Source: an uncultured Gemmatimonadota bacterium
GTDB taxonomy: Bacteria > Gemmatimonadota > Gemmatimonadetes > Longimicrobiales > Gaopeijiaceae
NCBI GenBank assembly: GCA_938030915.1
Contig: CALHIO010000242.1
Location: 1-9,734 of the forward strand
Direction of reading: 5' to 3'
Length of the DNA stretch: 9,734 nucleotides
Shown: positions 1 to 5,966 of the stretch, one piece after another
How positions within the stretch are numbered: the first letter of the stretch is position 1
Layout of the letters: each line of letters starts with the position of its first letter
Notes under the pieces: generated by a model
Seen by the model: only the letters and a program-made list of their open reading frames with translations
Told to the model about the DNA's origin: nothing
Database searches by the model: none
Program-made: the position numbers and the translations under genes

Positions 1-1
1 C

Positions 2-808
2 CTGGCGCTGGCGGCCTTTCAGCAAAGACCTCAGCGCTTCTGGGGAGGGGGCGGGTGGCAGCCGAACCCTGACCGGGAAGGGCTCCCGACGGCCGAGAAT
101 GGCGTGATCGACCGCCGATTCACCTTTTGCCGGCTTCTCTACCAGAGCATCCGGCGCGAACCCATGGGGCACGGCTGGAACACCGATTATCCCGGCTCGG
201 ACTGGAATTTTCTCGAACGGTTCGATGAGCTCACGGCCGCGAGCCCGGCAGTGTGGTCCGATGGACAGCCGGGCTTCGCCGTCGTCCGGGCATCTCAGGA
301 CGAACTCTTCGAATGTCCATTCCTCTTCATGTCCGACGTCGGGACCGTCGGATTCAGTGACGCCGAAGTCGCCCGTCTTCGAGAGTATCTCCTGAAGGGC
401 GGCGTCCTCTACGTGGACGACTTCTGGGGCAGTTGGGCGTGGGAGAACTGGTCACGCCAGATCGGACGGGTACTGCCGGAGTTTCCGATCATCGATCTCG
501 ATCCGAGCCACACGATCATGCAGGCACTCTACGTGGTTCCGGAGATCCCCCAGGTGCCCTCGATTCAGTGGTGGCGCCGCAACGGGCGCGGACGGTACGG
601 CACGTCGGAGCAGGGCTCGGACAGCGCGACTCCTCACCTGCGGGCGATCTTCGACGATGCCGGGAATCCACTCGTTTTGATGACCCACAACACGGATATC
701 GCGGACGGATGGGAGCGCGAGGGGGAGGACGACGAGTTCTTCTACCAGTTCTCGCCGGATGCCTACGCGCTCGGGATCAACATCATCCTCTATGCGCTGA
801 GCCATTGA
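2..808 (+). CDS. DUF4159 domain protein, 5' end cut by window edge
   Basis: The frame ending at the TGA at 806-808 stays open to the left edge. A GTG at 104 could serve as a start, but the codons before it read as protein: a hydrophobic alanine/leucine stretch followed by FQQRP and a Gly-rich RFWGGGGWQPNP segment. That looks like the end of a signal peptide and the start of a mature exported protein, so I treat the gene as truncated at its 5' end, with 268 codons visible. The body matches DUF4159: FTFCRLLYQS, then HGWNTDYPGSDWNF, a central LREYLLKGGVLYVDDFWG and a C-terminal HNTDIADGWERE followed by YALGINIILYALSH. The DUF4159 fold is thought to resemble class I glutamine amidotransferases, but the function is unknown. 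These genes often sit near MoxR/DUF58/von Willebrand-type genes, which would lie upstream of this window. It converges on the next gene with 33 bp between the stops. Family call firm, role unknown. Confidence 0.88.
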   Translation: MALAAFQQRPQRFWGGGGWQPNPDREGLPTAENGVIDRRFTFCRLLYQSIRREPMGHGWNTDYPGSDWNFLERFDELTAASPAVWSDGQPGFAVVRASQDELFECPFLFMSDVGTVGFSDAEVARLREYLLKGGVLYVDDFWGSWAWENWSRQIGRVLPEFPIIDLDPSHTIMQALYVVPEIPQVPSIQWWRRNGRGRYGTSEQGSDSATPHLRAIFDDAGNPLVLMTHNTDIADGWEREGEDDEFFYQFSPDAYALGINIILYALSH

Positions 809-841
809 TCGTCCGCGCGGCCTGCGCCTGCGGGTCCCGAT

Positions 842-1300
842 TCAGCTGAAAATCATGATCATCCACTGGACACCCCAGTAGACGAACAGCACGAAGAGAA
901 AGACGAAGGCGACCTCGTCCGGGGACTTGAGGAAGCGCATCACGCCGCGAAGCGCACGACCCGCGAGACTCGGTTCGTCCTGGTCCGTGAGGCCCATCGG
1001 ACGCCTTTGCCCGAGTCGACGGCGGTGGGCGCCGGTTTGTGCCCGAATCCGGCTGGTCTCGGTCCGCCGACGTCCGGACGAGGAACCGGCGCTCGAGGCT
1101 CCTCCCGAGTCCCACACCGCCAGAAGGCGCGAAAAGCGGCCGTGGGCGACGTGGGGGCCACGGTGTCCCGTTTTTCGCGTGCACGAGCGGCTGGTACCCG
1201 GTAGCCCGGCGTAACAGGCGCGCGCCCGAAAGCCACGCACCGGCTTGAGATGCGCGTACCGCTTGATCGCTTCGGGGTGTTCTTCGACGGTGAGTCTCAT
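842..1300 (-). CDS. Small Cys/His-motif protein with C-terminal membrane anchor, function unknown
   Basis: This 152-residue protein starts at an ATG and ends at a TGA. I do not recognise the family with certainty. Three parts are visible. Residues 1-65 hold a Cys/His cluster (C29, C40, H46, H50, H53) in the segment CTRKTGHRGPHVAHG, followed by LLAVWD; the spacing could bind a metal. Residues 66-105 are Ser/Gly/Arg-rich and probably disordered. Residues 130-150 form one strongly hydrophobic, aromatic-rich helix (AFVFLFVLFVYWGVQW) preceded by MRFLKSPDEV, which suggests a C-terminal tail anchor with the soluble part in the cytoplasm. Third codon positions are strongly G/C, most clearly in the last third, which supports real coding; the competing frames lack the motif and the membrane helix. 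No clear Shine-Dalgarno precedes the ATG. It lies 100 bp downstream of msrQ on the same strand and may share its transcript. Confidence 0.62.
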   Translation of the reverse strand: MRLTVEEHPEAIKRYAHLKPVRGFRARACYAGLPGTSRSCTRKTGHRGPHVAHGRFSRLLAVWDSGGASSAGSSSGRRRTETSRIRAQTGAHRRRLGQRRPMGLTDQDEPSLAGRALRGVMRFLKSPDEVAFVFLFVLFVYWGVQWMIMIFS

Positions 1301-1400
1301 CGACCGACTCGCATGAGGAAACGCGGATCATCGATACCTGGCGGGGACCAACCGCGCCACCCATGGGGTCGCCTTCTCTTCGTGCTTCGCGGAGAGGGCT

Positions 1401-2045
1401 TCAGTTCGCCTGAGCTGCCGACTCGGCGTCCGACTTCGATGCCCGCGGGCGTCCGCCCCTCTTCGACCGGAGGGCAGGGAGCCGGAACGCGAGGAGGACG
1501 GCCAGTATCAGGGCAAAGACCCACGGCAGTCGCGTGTCGGCCTTCACGAGCCAGAAGTAGTGAACCACACCTAGGATACCGGCCACGTAGGCACCGCGGT
1601 GCAGGATCCCCCATCGCTTCTTCAGCTTGCGGATCGCCCACTGCGTCGACGTCGCCGCCAGCGGAACCATGACGATGAACGCTGCCATCCCCGCGGTGAC
1701 GAAGCGGCGCTCCATGATGTCGTCCCACATGTACCCGAAGTCGAGGACGTTGTAGAAGGCGAACCAGATGACGAAGTGCGCGCTCGCGTAGAAGAACGCG
1801 AACAGACCCAGGGGTCGCCGCAGCCTGATCACGGGGTTCCACCCCGTGAGCCTGCGGACGGGGGTCACGGCGAGAGAGACCGTGAGCAGGATGAGTGCGG
1901 TCATCCCGGTCCACAGCGTCAACTTCTCGACCGGGTTCACCCCGAGCGAGCCGGTGAAGAAGCCGCTCACCAGGTAGGCGCCCGGCGCGAGCGCGCACAC
2001 CCAGAGTGCAACCTTCAGCGAGAGCACCGCTCGCTTCTGATTCAC
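1401..2045 (-). CDS. msrQ: MsrQ, haem-binding membrane subunit of methionine sulfoxide reductase
   Basis: MsrQ (formerly YedZ) is an inner-membrane b-type haem protein that passes electrons from the quinone pool to periplasmic MsrP. The 214-residue product has about six hydrophobic segments and histidines where the family carries its haem ligands: H90 in FFYASAHFVIW, H149 in RWGILHRGAY and H162 in LGVVHYFWL. Other family signatures are VTPVRRLTGWNPVIRLRRPLGL (split here as VTPVRRLTG and RLRRPLGL) and RRFVTAG. Length is typical. The C-terminus after LPALRSKRGG is a charged, probably cytoplasmic tail. The start is a GTG at 2045, 37 bp after the msrP stop; a second GTG six codons in is also possible. 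No strong ribosome-binding site is visible, so translation may depend on msrP upstream. Identification rests on both motifs and the msrP neighbour. Confidence 0.93.
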   Translation of the reverse strand: MNQKRAVLSLKVALWVCALAPGAYLVSGFFTGSLGVNPVEKLTLWTGMTALILLTVSLAVTPVRRLTGWNPVIRLRRPLGLFAFFYASAHFVIWFAFYNVLDFGYMWDDIMERRFVTAGMAAFIVMVPLAATSTQWAIRKLKKRWGILHRGAYVAGILGVVHYFWLVKADTRLPWVFALILAVLLAFRLPALRSKRGGRPRASKSDAESAAQAN

Positions 2046-2082
2046 AGAGGGTCGACCGACGGTGGTGCGGTCCGGAAGCGTG

Positions 2083-3036
2083 CTACTTCCAGCGCGCGAG
2101 GTCCATGCCGGCGTACAGATGCTGAACCTGATCCGTATAGCCGTTGAACATCATCGTCTCGAAATCTTTCCGGAACCCGGGCAAACGCGTTTCGCGCGCC
2201 TGACTCCAGCGCGGGTGGCTCACGTTCGGGTTCACGTTGGCGAAGAAGCCGTACTCGTTGGAGTTCTGCACCTGCCACGTGTTGAGCGGCATCTCTTCGA
2301 CGAAACGGATGCTCTGGATCGACTTCACGCCCTTGAACCCGTATTTCCACGGCACGACGAGCCGGAGCGGAGCGCCGTTCTGGTTGGGGAGGTCCACCCC
2401 GTAGACACCCGTCGCCAGGATCGTGAGCGGATGCATGGCCTCGTCCATCCGCAGCCCTTCGATGTAGGGCCAATCGAGGATCGGGAAGCGTTGGCCGGGC
2501 ATTTCCTCCGGGCGCACGATCGTCTTCATCTCGATGTACTTCGCGCTCGGCTGCGGCTGCACCTTGTTGATCAGAGCCGACATCGGGAAGCCGTACCACG
2601 GAATCACCATCGACCACGCCTCGACGCAGCGGAGGCGATACACCCGGTCCTCCATGGTGATGCCGGAGAGCAGATCGTCCAGCTCGTACTCGCCCGGCCT
2701 GTCGACCAGGCCCCCGATCTCGACCTTCCACGGGCGCGGGCGGAAGGCATCCGAGTTCTCGGCGGGGTCTGACTTCCGCGTGCCGAACTCGTAGAAGTTG
2801 TTGTACGTCGTGATCTCTTCGTACGTGTTGAGATGTTCGTCCAGCTCGGACTGCAGCGTCTCGAAGCGCGGGTGGAACTCCTGACGCGGCGACTGCCCTG
2901 CGAGGGCTGCAGGCCCCAGAGCCGAGCCGATCACGCCGGCCGCGGCCGCCTTCTTCACGAAGGTGCGGCGGTTGAGGTACACGCCCTCGGGCGTGATCTC
3001 GGAGGAGGGGATTTCGGGCTGGCGTCGAATGATCAT
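2083..3036 (-). CDS. msrP: MsrP, periplasmic molybdenum methionine sulfoxide reductase
   Basis: MsrP (formerly YedY) is the catalytic subunit of the MsrPQ system. It reduces methionine sulfoxide in periplasmic proteins using a molybdopterin cofactor and electrons from MsrQ. The 317-residue product starts with a cytoplasmic leader and a twin-arginine signal, NRRTFVKKAAAAGVIG at residues 22-37, with a likely cleavage near ALA-G at 45-47. Folding before Tat export fits a cofactor loaded in the cytoplasm. Cofactor-binding segments include YNNFYEFGTRKSDPAENS (79-96) and YRLRCVEAWSMVIPWYGFP (133-151). C137 is the expected Mo ligand and the only cysteine in the protein. The C-terminus MMFNGYTDQVQHLYAG is typical of the family. 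The ATG at 3036 is preceded by GGAG six bases upstream. It is followed directly by msrQ, as expected for this pair. Confidence 0.95.
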   Translation of the reverse strand: MIIRRQPEIPSSEITPEGVYLNRRTFVKKAAAAGVIGSALGPAALAGQSPRQEFHPRFETLQSELDEHLNTYEEITTYNNFYEFGTRKSDPAENSDAFRPRPWKVEIGGLVDRPGEYELDDLLSGITMEDRVYRLRCVEAWSMVIPWYGFPMSALINKVQPQPSAKYIEMKTIVRPEEMPGQRFPILDWPYIEGLRMDEAMHPLTILATGVYGVDLPNQNGAPLRLVVPWKYGFKGVKSIQSIRFVEEMPLNTWQVQNSNEYGFFANVNPNVSHPRWSQARETRLPGFRKDFETMMFNGYTDQVQHLYAGMDLARWK

Positions 3037-3042
3037 GACGGT

Positions 3043-3046
3043 CTCC
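3043..3046 (-). promoter_or_regulatory. Ribosome-binding site of msrP
   Basis: The minus strand reads GGAG with a 6-nt spacer before the ATG at 3036. It supports that ATG as the start, with the twin-arginine motif about 22 residues in. Confidence 0.55.
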
Positions 3047-3137
3047 GCGGGGCGCGGGGGCAGCGTGATGGAAGCATCGGTCCAAGGTACGCGATGCAGA
3101 CCGCTTACGAACCCCCGGTTGGAGGCTGTGGTTCCTG

Positions 3138-3170
3138 GGGGATCCCCGGGCTACCCCTCATGAGAGGGGT
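3138..3170 (-). terminator. Terminator-like palindromes between thioredoxin gene and msrP
   Basis: Two self-complementary elements lie 50-80 bp past the stop of the thioredoxin-fold gene. The first in transcription order is a perfect 7-bp stem, ACCCCTC / GAGGGGT, around a 4-nt loop (3153-3170). The second is the 10-bp palindrome GGGGATCCCC (3138-3147). No run of U follows either, so this is not a textbook intrinsic terminator. It could attenuate or mark the 3' end of the aminotransferase-peptidase-thioredoxin transcript. The whole gap (3037-3219) would also have to carry any separate msrP promoter; I see no convincing -35/-10 pair. Confidence 0.35.
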
Positions 3171-3219
3171 GCGCGACGGCGAGGAGCGTTCCTCAGGAGC
3201 GTCCGCGCCGATTCCGCGC

Positions 3220-3864
3220 TCAGCGGCAGACCGAGTCACCCCCGGCTGCGGCAGCTTCCAGCATTCCGACGAATGCTTCGACCGTGTGATGGCCGGCATC
3301 CTCCTCGTACCACGCCATCTTCCGAGGATAGACCTCATTGCTCGAGAAGCCTTCCTCGAGAATCCATGCCTTCAGCTCGGGAGGACGCTCGATGAAGCAG
3401 CCTACCTCCTCGAAGGCACCGTCCAGGAGGAGCACCGTCGGGGTCGACGCTCGCCCGTCCCGGGTCGGGTGGGACTCCATGATCCCCCGACCGGTGTTCG
3501 GATCCACCACCCGCATGTCCAGGCCATCGACCATGGCGACCAGCCGGGCCAGGTACGGAATCGTGCTGACCGAGTCCGAACACGAGTCGATGGCGACTGC
3601 GAGAAACTTCCAATTCCCGCCTACGGCCCGGGCTCGGGCGACCAGCGCCGGGTCGATCTCTGCCGAGCGCTCCGTATTTTCGTGCCAGAGCTCGACTCTT
3701 CGTGTGGCAGCCTCCAGGAAGTCCGTGTAGGAGCGCCCCGACGCGTAGATTTTCCGGAGTTCCTCATCGACGGGCACCGGTGTCGGGTCCACGGGCACGC
3801 ACGCGACATCGGATGCGAATGTGGAGATCCACAACAGGCTGGCCAGAGCGAACGAGGTGAGCAT
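3220..3864 (-). CDS. Secreted thioredoxin-fold protein with CxxS active-site-like motif
   Basis: This 214-residue protein carries an N-terminal hydrophobic signal (MLTSFALASLLWISTFAS), so it is probably exported. The ending SDVAC does not meet the lipobox rule, so a lipoprotein is unlikely. Residues 85-150 look like a bacterial thioredoxin-family domain: the strand WKFLAVAID, then D93-S-C95-S-D-S98 where many relatives have WCGDS or CxxC, the helix VSTIPYLARL, the strand MRVVD, HPTRDGRASTPTVLLLD with a probable cis-proline at T141-P142, and EVGCFIERPPELKAW. Only one cysteine is at the active site (C95-x-x-S98); C156 and C213 are the other cysteines besides C22. It may therefore be a monothiol or disulfide-exchange factor, or may have another role. 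A strong GAGGAG site lies 7 nt before the ATG and overlaps the stop of the S9 peptidase gene, which argues for co-expression. Confidence 0.82.
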   Translation of the reverse strand: MLTSFALASLLWISTFASDVACVPVDPTPVPVDEELRKIYASGRSYTDFLEAATRRVELWHENTERSAEIDPALVARARAVGGNWKFLAVAIDSCSDSVSTIPYLARLVAMVDGLDMRVVDPNTGRGIMESHPTRDGRASTPTVLLLDGAFEEVGCFIERPPELKAWILEEGFSSNEVYPRKMAWYEEDAGHHTVEAFVGMLEAAAAGGDSVCR

Positions 3865-3871
3865 CGGTCGA

Positions 3872-3877
3872 CTCCTC
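3872..3877 (-). promoter_or_regulatory. Ribosome-binding site of thioredoxin gene, overlapping upstream stop codon
   Basis: The minus strand reads GAGGAG seven bases before the ATG at 3864. It overlaps the TGA (3878-3876) of the S9 peptidase gene by two bases, a typical arrangement for translationally coupled operon members. It fixes the start of the thioredoxin-fold gene. Confidence 0.7.
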
Positions 3878-5966
3878 AGGACATCGGGCGTTGCTTGAGC
3901 TTTCTGTCGAAGAACGAGAGCGTTGCCTCGAACGCGGCGACCCAGTTCCGATGGAGCAGGAAGCCGTGCACCTCATCCGGGAAGATGAGTTGCTCGTACT
4001 CCACCCCCCGGCGGTCCAGGGCCTCTGCGACGTCCACGGTTTCCGAAAACGGAACGTTCCGGTCGTCGTCGCCGTGGATCAGCAGGACAGGGGACGTCCA
4101 CCCGTCCATGAACGCCATGGGCGAGGAATCGTAGGCGAGCTGGCTGAACTCCGGATAGTCTTCCGGCTCGTACGAGGGGCGGAATCCGTTCATCACCACG
4201 TTCCAGTCGTGAACACCGTGGATGTCGACCCCGGCGGCGAAGAGGTTCGACGCACGGGCCAGCCCGAGTGCGGTCAGATAGCCGCCATACGAACCGCCCC
4301 ACAGACCGATCCGGTCCGGGTCGACGTCGGGCCGCGACTGCAGATACAGCCCTGCGCCCATCACGTCGTTGAACTCGCTCGCACCGGTCGCGCCGTAGTT
4401 CTCCGCCTCCCGGAACTCCATGCCATATCCGATCCCGCTCCGGTAGTTCACCGACAGCACCACGTACCCGTCATTCGCCAGCATCTGGTTCATGGCGTAC
4501 GTGTTGTGATAGTACCCCCGATGGTGGAAGCCGAGCAGCATCTGCCGGCGTGATCCTCCGTGGAAGAAGAGCACACCGGGGTGGCGTTCGCCGGCTCGGG
4601 CATTCGGGGGCAGGAAGAGCTGTCCATGGATCTGCATGCCGTCGGAGGCGCTGAAGACGACCTGCTCGGGTTCGACCATGCGGGCGGCCGGGAAGGAGGC
4701 CGGGCGGTCGGGGCTGACCCGATGCCGGTCTCCATTACGCAGAACCACCGTATGGGCGGGTTCCGACCCCGAAGCGGCCTGGAAGGCCACGGTACCGGCC
4801 GCGGTGACGACCGCGCCCCACTCGACGCCCGAGCCGGGTGTCAGAAGCTCCGGGCGACCGCCGGTCACGTCGACGCGCCACACGTGTTTGCGGTCGATAT
4901 CGTCCTGATTGGAGTCGTAGATGACGGACTCGCGGTCCGGTGCAAGCGCGGCGAACTGCACCTCGAAGGTGCCCGGCGTGAGCGAGATCGCCTCGCCACC
5001 CCCGGCGGGCACGCTGTAGAGGTGCTTCCACCCGTCCCCCTCCCACGGGAAGACCAGACGGTCGTCCGCGGCCCACCAGAGCTGGCGCGCGGCGTTGACC
5101 CCGCTGAAGGCGCTGCCCGCCCCCTCGCGCGCCTTCCAGACCTCGCGTCCTTCTCCCGACTCCACGTCTGCGACACGGATGGAGAAGGGAAGGGCTTCGC
5201 GACGAGGCGCGAACATGTGGACCACACGCTCGTTCGGAATCCGGATGAAGGCGATCTGTCGGCCGTCCGGGCTCCACGCGGGCGAACCATCGCTCGCTAC
5301 GCTCGGATCCATGTAGGTGATCCGATGATCCTCGAGGTCCAGCACCCCGATGAAGGCATGGTCCCCCCGGCCGCTGACGAAGGCGAGCTTCACACCGTCG
5401 GGTGACCAGGTCAGGCTCCCCGCGCCACCCCGGATCCTCGCGACGCGCTCGGGTTCGGCTCCGTCCGCCAGCGCGAGAAGAAAGAGGTCACGGCCCCGTC
5501 CGTAGGCGATGTGATCGCCGTTAGGTGAAACTGTAAAGCTACCCACATCAACAACTTGAGATGGCTCGCTTCCCGTAAAGCTTGACGCCCAGACAGCCTG
5601 ACCCTCTTCGTCGGGTGTGTAGAGCGGATCCGGGACCTCACCCTGGCGGTTCGGAGCACCTCCGCGCACCCAGAAGACCCGTTCGCCGTCTGGCGAGAAC
5701 GTGAGGCCGCTGAGTTCCTGCCCATTGTCGCCGGCATACGTCGTGAGACGGCGCCCGAGCCAGTCAGGGCCCTCCGCCACCCAGATGTTCCGCTCGCCTT
5801 CCCGGTTCTCGATCCACGCGATCCGGTCGCCGCTCGGGGCGGCGATCAGCCCTGACGCGAAGGAGAACGACATGACATCGTGCACCGAAAGCGGCTCCTG
5901 AGCAGCCGCGGGGGCCGCCAGGAGGGTCAGGACTGCCGATATTGTCGCACAGCGGGATGGCGTCAC
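3876..5966 (-). CDS. S9-family serine peptidase (prolyl oligopeptidase / acylaminoacyl peptidase type), exported
   Basis: This 696-residue enzyme begins with a Sec signal peptide (MTPSRCATISAVLTLLAAP...AAAQ, mature end near QEPLS). Residues about 30-430 form a beta-propeller of PD40/WD40-like blades, visible as recurring FSPDGERVFWV, VSPNGDHIAYG, WSPDGVKLAFVSG and WSPDGRQIAFIR. The alpha/beta hydrolase domain starts near residue 440 (MQIHGQLFLPP, then GVLFFHGG). The catalytic triad is readable: S559 in GGSYGG, D635 in HGDDDRNVP and H667 in DEVHGF. S9 enzymes hydrolyse short peptides after entry through or beside the propeller; the exact specificity (dipeptidyl, acylaminoacyl or endo) cannot be told here. 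The GTG start overlaps the TGA of the upstream aminotransferase-like gene in the sequence GTGA, indicating translational coupling. The thioredoxin-fold gene follows after 11 nt. Confidence 0.94.
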   Translation of the reverse strand: MTPSRCATISAVLTLLAAPAAAQEPLSVHDVMSFSFASGLIAAPSGDRIAWIENREGERNIWVAEGPDWLGRRLTTYAGDNGQELSGLTFSPDGERVFWVRGGAPNRQGEVPDPLYTPDEEGQAVWASSFTGSEPSQVVDVGSFTVSPNGDHIAYGRGRDLFLLALADGAEPERVARIRGGAGSLTWSPDGVKLAFVSGRGDHAFIGVLDLEDHRITYMDPSVASDGSPAWSPDGRQIAFIRIPNERVVHMFAPRREALPFSIRVADVESGEGREVWKAREGAGSAFSGVNAARQLWWAADDRLVFPWEGDGWKHLYSVPAGGGEAISLTPGTFEVQFAALAPDRESVIYDSNQDDIDRKHVWRVDVTGGRPELLTPGSGVEWGAVVTAAGTVAFQAASGSEPAHTVVLRNGDRHRVSPDRPASFPAARMVEPEQVVFSASDGMQIHGQLFLPPNARAGERHPGVLFFHGGSRRQMLLGFHHRGYYHNTYAMNQMLANDGYVVLSVNYRSGIGYGMEFREAENYGATGASEFNDVMGAGLYLQSRPDVDPDRIGLWGGSYGGYLTALGLARASNLFAAGVDIHGVHDWNVVMNGFRPSYEPEDYPEFSQLAYDSSPMAFMDGWTSPVLLIHGDDDRNVPFSETVDVAEALDRRGVEYEQLIFPDEVHGFLLHRNWVAAFEATLSFFDRKLKQRPMS

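Noticed and set aside
1376..1396. Hairpin CTCTTCGTG / TTCGCGGAGAG region just past the msrQ stop as a terminator
   Set aside because: The stem is continuous only as + strand RNA (with two G-U pairs). In the minus-strand transcript that matters it has two mismatches, and no U-tract follows.
1250..1672. + strand open frame of 140 codons over the msrQ 3' region
   Set aside because: Antisense to msrQ, which has haem-ligand histidines and membrane segments; the + frame shows only shadow composition.
3801..3804. Lipoprotein signal in the thioredoxin-fold protein (SDVAC)
   Set aside because: The residue three before the cysteine is Asp, not Leu/Val/Ile, so the lipobox rule is not met; an ordinary Sec signal is more likely.
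2833..4134. Long + strand open frame, 433 codons
   Set aside because: It runs antisense to msrP, the thioredoxin-fold gene and the peptidase 3' end, all of which have clear motifs. Its translation is Arg/His/Gly-rich with no domain character, as expected for the complement of GC-rich genes.
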